Shown here piece after piece: positions 57,885-64,000 of a stretch of DNA of 64,000 nucleotides. Where the stretch lies: positions 1 through 64,000 of the forward strand of contig POWY01000008.1 of the NCBI GenBank assembly GCA_003044455.1, in the 5' to 3' direction. Made by a program: the position numbers and the translations under genes. Every line of letters starts with the position of its first letter. Position 1 is the first letter of the stretch. Origin of the DNA: Neisseria bergeri. GTDB lineage: Bacteria > Pseudomonadota > Gammaproteobacteria > Burkholderiales > Neisseriaceae. Below the pieces are notes generated by a model. That model was given only the letters and a program-made list of their open reading frames with translations, made no database searches and had not been told where the DNA came from.

Positions 57885-57958
57885 ATCTTGTTCAAATCAA
57901 AACTAACCGTAAAAACAGAGCGCATTGTACAACAGATAAAGACTCCTTAAAATGCGGC

Positions 57959-57989
57959 GCCGTCTGAAAACCTGCCGTTCAGACGGCAT
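57959..57989 (-). terminator. Inverted-DUS terminator after the cmr3 remnant
   Basis: A 10-bp form (GCCGTCTGAA) pairs with its complement around a 9-base loop; weak T content on either side. Confidence 0.7.
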
Positions 57990-57992
57990 CCT

Positions 57993-58410
57993 TCACCCGA
58001 TATCAATGCACAGATATTTCAAGTCCCAATATGCCGCACCGTCGTCAAAGGCTTTCGGCGCAAAGCGGACAAGTTGGATCTGATTGCTTTCTTTGTTTCT
58101 CAAATATAGGGTGTTGGCAGGCTTAGGCAATAAAATCCTTATGCCGTCTGAAGCGTCCCTGTTCTCCCAAAACGCACCCTGCACGGGGATCAGGCGCAAT
58201 CCTGCTGCCTGTTTGCCCGACAATCCGGCACGGTTGCCCCAGATTTCATCCGCCCAATCCCAAGGCACATAACATAACCTGCGCGCGTACCAAACCTGCG
58301 GCGGCAGATGGCAGGGAGAATTGGATGTCATCGATATCCGACTGCGCGCCAAATGGTTTGCCGCTGCGGAATACCAAGGGTGCTGATGCATCTAAAAAAT
58401 AGCTGTTCAT
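57993..58410 (-). pseudogene. cmr3: cmr3 remnant (type III-B CRISPR RAMP protein)
   Basis: Starts with a good Shine-Dalgarno (AGGAAGTG) and MNSYFLDASAPLVFRSGKPF, followed by FSLPSAAAGLVRAQ, the N-terminal signature of Cmr3 (SGKPF then a phase in which the chain reads SAAAG). The frame shifts after about 50 codons, and the second frame carries GLSGKQAAGLRLIPVQGAFW and ILLPKPANTLYLRNKES, ending at 57993 after CIDIG. Cmr3 is normally over 300 aa, so the 3' half is missing as well. It points the same way as the cmr1 5' fragment (59776-60134) and opposite to the cmr2 piece. Not functional. Confidence 0.7.
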
Positions 58411-58487
58411 GATTGCACTTCCTGTCCTCAATCTTTTTGCAAGCCAGCGGGCGATAATCAATTCGACAGCCAATACTTGGAAGCGCA

Positions 58488-58622
58488 TCAGAAAAAACGG
58501 ATAGCGACATATGCGGTAAAAGCAAGGGCAATTACATAGATAAACCCCTTTATAAATTCAAAAGTCTCATCTATATCGCTATATTTTTCTTTCAGTTCGT
58601 CAGATTTTCGATAACGTTTCAT
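58488..58622 (-). CDS. Small predicted membrane protein at a rearrangement junction (44 aa)
   Basis: A 44-codon frame starting MKRYRKSDELKEKYSD with a C-terminal hydrophobic helix (GFIYVIALAFTAYVAIRFF). It begins at the point where the cmr1 3' fragment starts on the other strand, so its first codons may be formed by the rearrangement. No clear Shine-Dalgarno or family. Possibly a phage-derived small gene or no gene at all. Confidence 0.35.
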   Translation of the reverse strand: MKRYRKSDELKEKYSDIDETFEFIKGFIYVIALAFTAYVAIRFF

Positions 58623-58788
58623 TTTCAAGACCACTCCAGGCGGATTGGGTGGCCGCACTAGACGTGGTTGTGGTGCATTCAAGGCAGAAGGTATAGAACT
58701 GGTTTCGATTCATGAAATGCGTAAATTGGGTTGCAAAATTTCATATTCAGCCGTCCGGTTTATGAAAGCGGTCGATGGAGTGGGATGA
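58615..58788 (+). pseudogene. cmr1: cmr1 3' fragment (glycine-rich loop of a RAMP protein)
   Basis: An open frame without a start, reading GGLGGRTRRGCGAFKAEG and ending MKAVDGVG, stop at 58786-58788. GLGGRTRRGxGAF is the C-terminal glycine-rich loop of Cmr1 and related RAMP proteins that bind crRNA or stabilise the complex. It ends 55 bp before the cmr2 start, as in intact cmr1-cmr2 operons. The matching 5' part of cmr1 lies at 59776-60134 on the opposite strand, so the gene is split by an inversion. Confidence 0.7.
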
Positions 58789-58843
58789 TTATTCTATTGT
58801 CGAACAGCAGTCAGGAAGTCAAATAAATTTTGGAGAAAACAAA

Positions 58844-59224
58844 ATGACCCAATACGTTTTAATCTTATCCGTCGAACCCGTGCAGGGGTTTATCGCTTCA
58901 GCGCGTCGCAGCAGGGATTTGTGGAGCGGTTCGTGGCTGCTGTCGGAAACCGCAAAGGTGGCGGCAAAGTGTTTGTTTGAGGCAGGTGCCTGGATGGTGT
59001 TTCCATTCGTGGGAAAGCCGGTCTCCCTTAATCCTTGCGATACGATGGAAAATAATTTTTCGGTCGGTAATAAGATTTAAGTGCAGATTGATACGGCTGA
59101 CGATGCTGTCGTCCGTGAATTGGTCGGACGGGCAAAATCAGCGGCGCAAGTTGGGGAAGAAAGAATTGGAAGTCCACCTCGAGAAACTGCAACAGCAGCT
59201 TGGCGACAGACAGACCGATGCACT
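58844..59224 (+). pseudogene. cmr2: cmr2/cas10 5' fragment (type III-B)
   Basis: Starts with GGAGAAAACAAAATG and MTQYVLILSVEPVQGFI, then ASARRSRDLWSGSWLLSETAK, the typical N-terminus of Cmr2 (Cas10 of type III-B). A TAA at 59078-59080 interrupts the frame after 78 codons; beyond it the same frame goes on as QIDTADDAVVRELVGRAKSAAQ, and then a shift leads to KELEVHLEKLQQQLGDRQTD. Cmr2 sequence stops near 59224 where phage tape-measure sequence begins. The HD and GGDD domains are absent. Only about 15 percent of a normal gene remains. Confidence 0.78.
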
Positions 59225-59692
59225 CAATTGTTTTTCAAACTGTCGGTTGGTCTGCTCCAAGCGGTTTTTCAAATCTTTTTGGGTTTTTGCCAGATTGTCG
59301 GTGGATATGCCCGCCGCCTTCATGTCTTTGGCAAGTCGGGCTGTGCTTTTGATCTGCCTCTTTTGGGTCTGCTCTAGGTTTTCGGCTTGGCGGGCGAGTT
59401 TGTTCATTTCGCGGCTTTGGGCTGCGGTTGCGCCGCCGCCTTTTTTCATTTCTGCCAAAAGTTCTTTTTGCCTGTTGCGGTTTTCGGACAGTTTTTTGCT
59501 TATTTCGTTAAGGTTGTTTCGGTAGCGTTCGAGCTTTTGGACATCGTTCAGGGCTTTGTTGAGGCGGATTTGCTCTTGCTCGGTCTTTTTGATGTTGCCG
59601 CCCAAGACGCTTGCGGCTTTGCTGATGCGCTGGAACTGTCCGCTTGCTTTGTCGGCAGCTTTGAGAATAATATTTATGATCTTGTTGGTCAT
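59225..59692 (-). pseudogene. Mu-like phage tail tape-measure protein, 5' fragment
   Basis: Starts MTNKIINIILKAADKASG, then ISKAASVLGGNIKKTEQEQ and a Gln/Lys/Glu-rich coiled coil (KLSENRNRQKELLAEMKKG), as in the N-termini of tail tape-measure proteins from neisserial Mu-like prophages, which run to over 700 aa. It ends in cmr2 sequence after about 156 codons. The 83 bp before the start (59693-59775) also read like the end of a phage tail gene (SRAMAFGW on the minus strand). Not functional; inserted between two cmr pieces. Confidence 0.75.
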
Positions 59693-59775
59693 GAAGTGAC
59701 CCACTGGCGCAAAGTTTCCAAAACCTGCTGTTTGTCCACGTCATTTGCTCTTCCACCCAAACGCCATTGCACGAC

Positions 59776-60134
59776 TCATTGCAAACCTTCCTTACCCAAT
59801 TTCATTTCAAGTAATCCTGTCCTTGTCTTACGAGCCGTAAACAAAACATAACCCAAAGGATCATTTAGTCCTTCTGCATAATTAGAAAGTGAAGCACTTT
59901 GCAGCTTATTTGTTACATGTGCACGCAAAAATACTAAGCTGGCTGCGGCCTCTTCTCCGATACCACCCCACAAACAAAGTTCCGCTTCGCGCAGGCTTTT
60001 ACTGCTCAAATTTCATTTGTGTTTTGCCGACAACCGCCATGCAAGGGCGTAACCAGTTCGCAACGAATTTCATGCCAAGCATCCCTGCTTTCAGCCAGTG
60101 CCGGAGGAGCAAAATCAAGTATCAGCAAAGTCAT
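59776..60134 (-). pseudogene. cmr1: cmr1 5' fragment (type III-B)
   Basis: From the ATG at 60132-60134 the frame reads MTLLILDFAPP and then AWHEIRCELVTPLHGG, the start of Cmr1 (a first strand, then VTPLxGG), and stops at NTNEI. In the next frame follows SLREAELCLWGGIGEEAAASLVFLRAHVTNK split by family positions EAELxxWGG, and DPLGYVLFTARKT, with a stop at 59776. About 40 codons between the two blocks, which should carry the RGQLRFWW-like motif, have been lost. The gene's 3' end lies at 58615-58788 on the other strand. Confidence 0.7.
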
Positions 60135-60457
60135 TTTTTCGTCCTTTGTTGTTTAAGCGATGAGGTTCTTTATAAGAGAAATAAATATATTTCGTACCAT
60201 CCACAAATTTGTCAACTTTCGACGAAACATTCAAATAGAAAACCTTAGCAGCCTGCCTGTCATTTCTACTTTTAAAGACGATATAAAAAGAAAATAAACA
60301 GATACGGTTACTAGAAATAGAAAGAAAGAAACATTCAGCGTGCCGAATTGGAAACGATACAGTATTGCCTTGCTGCGCCGTCTATACTGTCAGAGGTTTT
60401 GTCGCCCGTCCCGATTTTTATGAATCGACTATATGTCCGCATATGCAAACAGAAATG
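60135..60457. other. Intergenic region with a degenerate Correia fragment
   Basis: AT-rich, no gene. At 60363-60433 a diverged Correia-like end is recognisable (CTGTCAGAGG.TTTTGTCGCC, then CGACTATA). No CRISPR repeats or leader could be seen next to the cmr1 fragment. Confidence 0.5.
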
Positions 60458-60490
60458 GAAAAATGCCCCCAGTAAAACTGGAGGCATTTT
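60458..60490 (-). terminator. Terminator of the second tRNA operon
   Basis: AAAATGCC(T)CCAG pairs with CTGGGGGCATTTT on the minus strand, with a TAAA-type loop and T run after the stem. It lies directly downstream of tRNA-Glu. Confidence 0.88.
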
Positions 60491-60494
60491 AAAT

Positions 60495-60569
60495 TGGCAC
60501 GCCCACGGGGAATCGAACCCCGGTTACCGCCGTGAAAGGGCGATGTCCTAACCGCTAGACGATGGGCGC
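60495..60569 (-). tRNA. tRNA-Glu(TTC), second copy
   Basis: Identical over 75 nt to the copy at 21425-21499, on the opposite strand. CCA end encoded. Confidence 0.97.
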
Positions 60570-60586
60570 ATGTTGTGTATTCTTGT

Positions 60587-60663
60587 TGGCGCACCCGGAG
60601 CGATTCGAACGCCCGACCCTCTGGTTCGTAGCCAGATACTCTATCCAACTGAGCTACGGGTGC
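60587..60663 (-). tRNA. tRNA-Arg(ACG), second copy
   Basis: Identical over 77 nt to the copy at 21331-21407, opposite strand. The spacer to tRNA-Glu is again 17 nt but differs at several positions from that of the first copy. Confidence 0.97.
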
Positions 60664-60668
60664 AGCAC

Positions 60669-60688
60669 AATCACTTGTTCAAGTGATT
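60669..60688 (-). other. Perfect inverted repeat in the tRNA leader
   Basis: AATCACTTG and CAAGTGATT, nine-base arms with a 2-base centre, between the promoter and the tRNA-Arg 5' end. It would form a tight hairpin in the precursor RNA or could be a protein site. The first tRNA operon lacks it. Confidence 0.7.
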
Positions 60689-60699
60689 AAGAAAGCGTG

Positions 60700-60728
60700 A
60701 TAATACGGATTTATCTGAGTTCTGTCTA
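60700..60728 (-). promoter_or_regulatory. Promoter of the second tRNA operon
   Basis: On the minus strand TAGACA (60723-60728) and TATTAT (60700-60705) are 17 bases apart. The start of transcription would be near 60693, putting the inverted repeat at 60669-60688 in the leader. Confidence 0.7.
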
Positions 60729-60773
60729 TTATTTTAGACTTTTATTTTCAGTTATTTTTATAACTAATTGATT

Positions 60774-62447
60774 TTAAAATAAACTATTTTTCGACGCAAG
60801 TTGCAGCAATTCTGCCGCATGTTGCCGCGTCGTATCGGTAATGATTTCCCCGCCCAACATACGGGCAACCTCTTCGATCCGTTGGATTTCATCCAATATA
60901 CTGATTTCGCTGACGGTTTGCTCTCCCTCGCTGTGCTTGCGCACCCGCCAGTGGTTTTCGCCACAGGATGCGACTTGCGGAAGATGGGTAACGGCAAGCA
61001 CCTGATGTTTTCTGCCCAACGCACGCAAGGCTTTGCCGACCATTTCGGCTACTCCCCCTCCAATACCGGTATCGACCTCATCAAAAATCAGGGTGGGAAC
61101 TTGGGTATATTGGCTGGCAACAACCTGCAAGGCAAGGCTGATACGCGCCAATTCACCGCCGGAGGCGACTTTGTTCAGCGGGCGGGGCGGATTGCCTTTG
61201 TTGGCGGCAACTTGAAACTGTACCTGCTCCAAACCGTGTGCCGTCGGGGAAGACGGCAGCAGAACGATGTCGAAACGCGCGCCTTTCATAGCGAGATGCT
61301 GCATATTTTCCGTTGTCTCTTCGCCAAGCCTGCCGGCAGCCTGATGCCGCATAGCGGAAAGGATGTGGGCGGCTTCTTGATATTCGGCAAGGTTGCGGGC
61401 AACGGTTTGCGTCAATGCTTCCAAATCGGCGGCAGCTTGAAGGCTTTGCAGGCGTTCTTCGATTTCTGCCAACTTGGCAGGCAACTCTTCGGGCTCGATA
61501 CGGTATTTCCGTGCCATGCCCATCAGTTCGCCCATACGCTGTTCCTGTGCCGCCAATTCATTGGGGTTGATGTCGCTGCGTCCAGCCACATCGCGCATAT
61601 TGGCACTGATTTCGCCCAATTCGGCCTCGATGCTTGCCAACATATTCAGGCTCTCGGCAAAGCGCGGCTCGATGTTTTGCAGATTGGCCAATAGTTTTTG
61701 ACATTGATAGATATGGCGTTGGATGCCGTTGTCGCCGTCAATCTTGCTTCCGACTTCTTCGGCGGCCTGCAACAGCTCGGCAGAATGGGCAAGGCTGTCG
61801 TGGCTTTGGCTGAGGGTTTCCCATTCGCCTTGTTTAATGTCCAACTGATTCAGTTCGTTAAACTGCCATTCCAAACGCTCACGCTCAATGATGATGGTCT
61901 CGGCGTGTTCCTGCGCCTCTTGAAGGGCTTTTTTCGCATTGACCCAATTTTGATAAAGCTGCCTGACGATTTCCGCCTGCACCTTGCTGCCCGCAAATGC
62001 GTCCAACAATTCGCGCTGGGCGGCTTCCTGATTAAGCGAATGATGGGCGTTTTGCCCGTGGATGTCGATAAGCTGCCCGCCAATGGCTTTGAGTTGCGCC
62101 AAGGTAGCCGCCTGATTGTTGATAAAGCTGCGACTTTTGCCTTTAGCATCGATAATGCGGCGGATACTGAGTTCTTCTTCTCCGTCGTTTAAAAGCCCCT
62201 GTTCATACAATTCTGCTTTTAAAACAGGTAAATGGGAAATATCGAACAACGCCGACAATTGGGCTTCTTTTGCACCGCTGCGGACTTGGCTGTAATCGGC
62301 CTTGTCGCCCAACAGCAGACCAATCGCATCCAAAGTAATGGACTTGCCTGCGCCGGTCTCGCCGGTCAAGACGGTAAAACCGCTTTGAAAATCCAGATTC
62401 AGATTTTCGACAATGACAAAATCACGCAAAGAAAGTGTTAGAAGCAT
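60774..62447 (-). CDS. recN: DNA repair protein RecN
   Basis: A 557-aa SMC-like ATPase for double-strand break repair. Walker A GETGAGKS is at residues 29-36; the middle is a long coiled coil (KALQEAQEHAETIIIERERLEW region) and the C-terminal ABC head has the signature VASGGELARISLAL and Walker B LIFDEVDTGIGG. The length is normal. The 126 bp after its upstream end hold an AT-rich promoter region. Confidence 0.97.
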   Translation of the reverse strand: MLLTLSLRDFVIVENLNLDFQSGFTVLTGETGAGKSITLDAIGLLLGDKADYSQVRSGAKEAQLSALFDISHLPVLKAELYEQGLLNDGEEELSIRRIIDAKGKSRSFINNQAATLAQLKAIGGQLIDIHGQNAHHSLNQEAAQRELLDAFAGSKVQAEIVRQLYQNWVNAKKALQEAQEHAETIIIERERLEWQFNELNQLDIKQGEWETLSQSHDSLAHSAELLQAAEEVGSKIDGDNGIQRHIYQCQKLLANLQNIEPRFAESLNMLASIEAELGEISANMRDVAGRSDINPNELAAQEQRMGELMGMARKYRIEPEELPAKLAEIEERLQSLQAAADLEALTQTVARNLAEYQEAAHILSAMRHQAAGRLGEETTENMQHLAMKGARFDIVLLPSSPTAHGLEQVQFQVAANKGNPPRPLNKVASGGELARISLALQVVASQYTQVPTLIFDEVDTGIGGGVAEMVGKALRALGRKHQVLAVTHLPQVASCGENHWRVRKHSEGEQTVSEISILDEIQRIEEVARMLGGEIITDTTRQHAAELLQLASKNSLF

Positions 62448-62589
62448 TGTTAGGATTCCTTAGCAATTCTACCGACAAAAGCAATATCAGCTTTAGATAT
62501 ACGAATTATAACTAAGATTTTTTAAATTAAAAATAAGTTTTTCCTTAATTTTGCTTAGTGCTTGTTTTTATCTGCTTATTTGTTGCAAC

Positions 62590-62622
62590 GCCGTCTGAAG
62601 CAATGTGCATTTCAGACGGCAT
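62590..62622 (-). terminator. Inverted-DUS terminator after scpB
   Basis: GCCGTCTGAA pairs with TTCAGACGGC around an 11-base loop, eight bases past the scpB stop; a weak T run on the minus strand. Confidence 0.75.
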
Positions 62623-62630
62623 TTGGAATT

Positions 62631-63233
62631 TCAGTTGGGCAGGGTATCGGACGGTACGGTTTCCGGCTCTTCTTCATCCGTAGGCAGCATTTCTATCAAA
62701 TCGGGCAAAACCAGTTCGCCCAGTTCAGTCAGCGGTGGCAGTTCTTCCAGACCGTCCAAACGCAAATCGCTGAGAAAAGTTGCCGTTGTCGCCCACAATG
62801 CGGGTTTTCCCAATGTGTCCCGATGTCCGATGACTTCAATCCACCCCCGATCCTGCAAGGTCTGCATCACGTTCTGCGACACCGCCACGCCGCGTATGCC
62901 TTCGATGTCGCCGCGCGTTACGGGCTGCTGGTAGGCGATAATCGCCAATGTTTCCATCACGGCGCGGGAATAGCGCGGCGCACGCTGTTCCTGAAGGCTG
63001 CCCAGCCGTTCGAATGCCGTCTGAACAACCTGAAAACGCCAGCCCTCTTGCGTATGCACCAGTTGCAACGCCCTATCCTGCCAACGCGTTTTCAACTGCG
63101 CCAACACATCAATCAGTTTGTCTTGCGACAGCGGCGGCACACACAGTTCGCGCATGGATTTTTCGTTCAGGGGTTCGGTTTGGGTCAGAAGCGCGGCTTC
63201 AATCAGCGCGTCGGGAGAAATTTTGTCGGTCAT
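62631..63233 (-). CDS. scpB: Segregation and condensation protein B
   Basis: A 200-aa winged-helix protein that bridges the SMC-ScpA condensin. The typical YSRAVMETLAIIAYQQPVTRGDIEGIRGV is present, shown here only in outline. The start MTDKISPDALIEAALL at 63233 is preferred; the frame runs on upstream through an uptake sequence. It is 100 bp from rbgA, on the same strand. Confidence 0.93.
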   Translation of the reverse strand: MTDKISPDALIEAALLTQTEPLNEKSMRELCVPPLSQDKLIDVLAQLKTRWQDRALQLVHTQEGWRFQVVQTAFERLGSLQEQRAPRYSRAVMETLAIIAYQQPVTRGDIEGIRGVAVSQNVMQTLQDRGWIEVIGHRDTLGKPALWATTATFLSDLRLDGLEELPPLTELGELVLPDLIEMLPTDEEEPETVPSDTLPN

Positions 63234-63301
63234 ACGGGTATCCGTGCTGAAACGGCATGGGTTTGGATATGCCGTCTGAAATCGGTTGGAATGGAGAGAA
63301 G

Positions 63302-63330
63302 CTGCCTGAAAAATATTTTTCAGACGGCAT
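63302..63330 (-). terminator. Hairpin with uptake sequence after rbgA
   Basis: GCCTGAAAAA pairs with TTTTTCAGACGGC-type sequence at 63304-63330, the right arm being an uptake sequence. A second, forward uptake sequence lies at 63269-63280. Together they probably end the rbgA transcript. Confidence 0.65.
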
Positions 63331-63333
63331 TCT

Positions 63334-64000
63334 TTATGCTTCCGCAGGCTTCTGCCCTTTACGCTCTGCTTTTCTTGCCTCACGCAATGCCTTGAGTTCG
63401 GCTTCTTTCTGACGTGCTTTTTTAAGCCAAGTTTCCCATTGGTTCGGCGTTTCGAGGGTGATTCTGCCGATTTTGCCTTCGCGGAAGTCGGTGAGGATGT
63501 TTTCGGCGGCTTTTTGGTAATTGACCCGTCCGCCGCTGAGGACTGCGCCGCGTTTTTTGGCTATCCACTCGAGCCACGAGTTGTCATCCCAGTGGCTGCC
63601 GGGGTCTTTGTCGGCTTGGTAGCGTTCTTGCAACATAGGAAGGTAGTGGCGGCGGAGGTAGTCTAAAAGTTCGAGGGCGACTTCTTCTTCGTCCAATGCA
63701 TTGCGTCCGACCGCGCCGCCGGCGGCGAGGTTGTAGCCGCTTTCTTCGACGATGATTTTCGGCCACAGCATTCCGGGGGTGTCGTACAGCCAGAAGTCGT
63801 CGGCGAGGAAAAGGCGTTGTTCGGCTTTGGTGATGCCGGGTTCGTTGCCGGTTTTGGCGGATTTTTTGCCTATCATTCCATTGATGAGGGTGGATTTGCC
63901 GACGTTGGGAATGCCGCAAATCAAAACGCGCAGGGGTTTGTCTATGCCTTGCCGGTGGGGAATCATCGCGCGGCAGGCTTGGGTGATTTTGCCGTGCGCG
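63334..64000 (-). CDS. rbgA: Ribosome biogenesis GTPase RbgA/YlqF (partial, 5' end outside the window)
   Basis: A circularly permuted GTPase for late 50S assembly. The visible part has G1 GIPNVGKST, G2-region PGITKAEQ and G3 DTPGMLWP, then the C-terminal domain and a Lys/Arg/Ala-rich tail. The G4/G5 motifs, which come first in this family, lie past the window end. Before the internal ATG at 63966 the frame stays open to base 64000 and reads KITQACRA, as in full-length RbgA, so that ATG is not the start. Confidence 0.93.
   Translation of the reverse strand, partial: AHGKITQACRAMIPHRQGIDKPLRVLICGIPNVGKSTLINGMIGKKSAKTGNEPGITKAEQRLFLADDFWLYDTPGMLWPKIIVEESGYNLAAGGAVGRNALDEEEVALELLDYLRRHYLPMLQERYQADKDPGSHWDDNSWLEWIAKKRGAVLSGGRVNYQKAAENILTDFREGKIGRITLETPNQWETWLKKARQKEAELKALREARKAERKGQKPAEA

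Noticed and set aside
57990-60500. A CRISPR array next to the cmr remnants
   Set aside because: I looked for regularly spaced direct repeats of 25-40 bp on both sides of the fragments and saw none.

Overview
The window is chromosomal DNA of a Neisseria close to N. meningitidis and N. lactamica, most likely N. polysaccharea. The AT-type DNA uptake sequence (ATGCCGTCTGAA) occurs throughout, mostly as inverted pairs forming terminators. There are four full or internally deleted Correia elements and dRS3 repeats, and the housekeeping proteins match what I remember of meningococcal proteins. An amylosucrase nearly identical to the N. polysaccharea enzyme lies between recA and aroD, a sucrose-to-glucan trait that marks N. 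polysaccharea and is generally missing from meningococci and gonococci. The species call is inference.

Layout. 1-9300: a giant (2958 aa) Hsf/NhhA-type trimeric autotransporter behind dRS3 repeats. 9465-17014: recA, amylosucrase, aroD, rep and dinB. 17040-19720: small, probably phage-derived or mobile-DNA-derived genes around fpr, including an 18-codon hydrophobic peptide gene with a strong ribosome binding site and a 55-codon gene. 19828-22260: a DEDD exonuclease, a tRNA-Arg/tRNA-Glu operon, and an AT-rich pair of overlapping small genes that may be an orphan toxin/immunity or toxin/antitoxin remnant. 22283-36733: nitronate monooxygenase, ccoG-fixH, transketolase, a broken sulfatase-type membrane enzyme, fumC, a DMT permease, ssb-MFS, a lytic transglycosylase and an XRE regulator.

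36893-39470 is a surface lipoprotein gene (out of frame at an A7 tract) followed by its probable export partner, a Slam outer-membrane protein. 39633-56992 holds ppx, two small lipoproteins, trpS, clpB, an alanine-type aminotransferase, a tautomerase, a periplasmic DUF4198 protein with a good Zur operator, NAD-type glutamate dehydrogenase, gph, recX, a thioesterase, an nlpD-like gene, surE and a TerC/CBS membrane protein. A type IV pilin accessory gene follows.

57993-60134 is the most unusual part: a wrecked type III-B (Cmr) CRISPR-Cas locus. Pieces of cmr1, cmr2 (cas10) and cmr3 can be recognised, interrupted and partly inverted around a fragment of a Mu-like phage tail tape-measure gene. 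No CRISPR array, cas1 or cas2 is in the window. A second, inverted copy of the same tRNA-Arg/tRNA-Glu pair follows (60495-60663), then recN, scpB and the 3' part of rbgA, cut by the window end. Most housekeeping genes sit in short one- to three-gene units separated by uptake-sequence terminators; functional coupling is clearest for the Slam pair, ccoG-fixH, ssb-MFS, surE-nlpD and the Zur-controlled gene.
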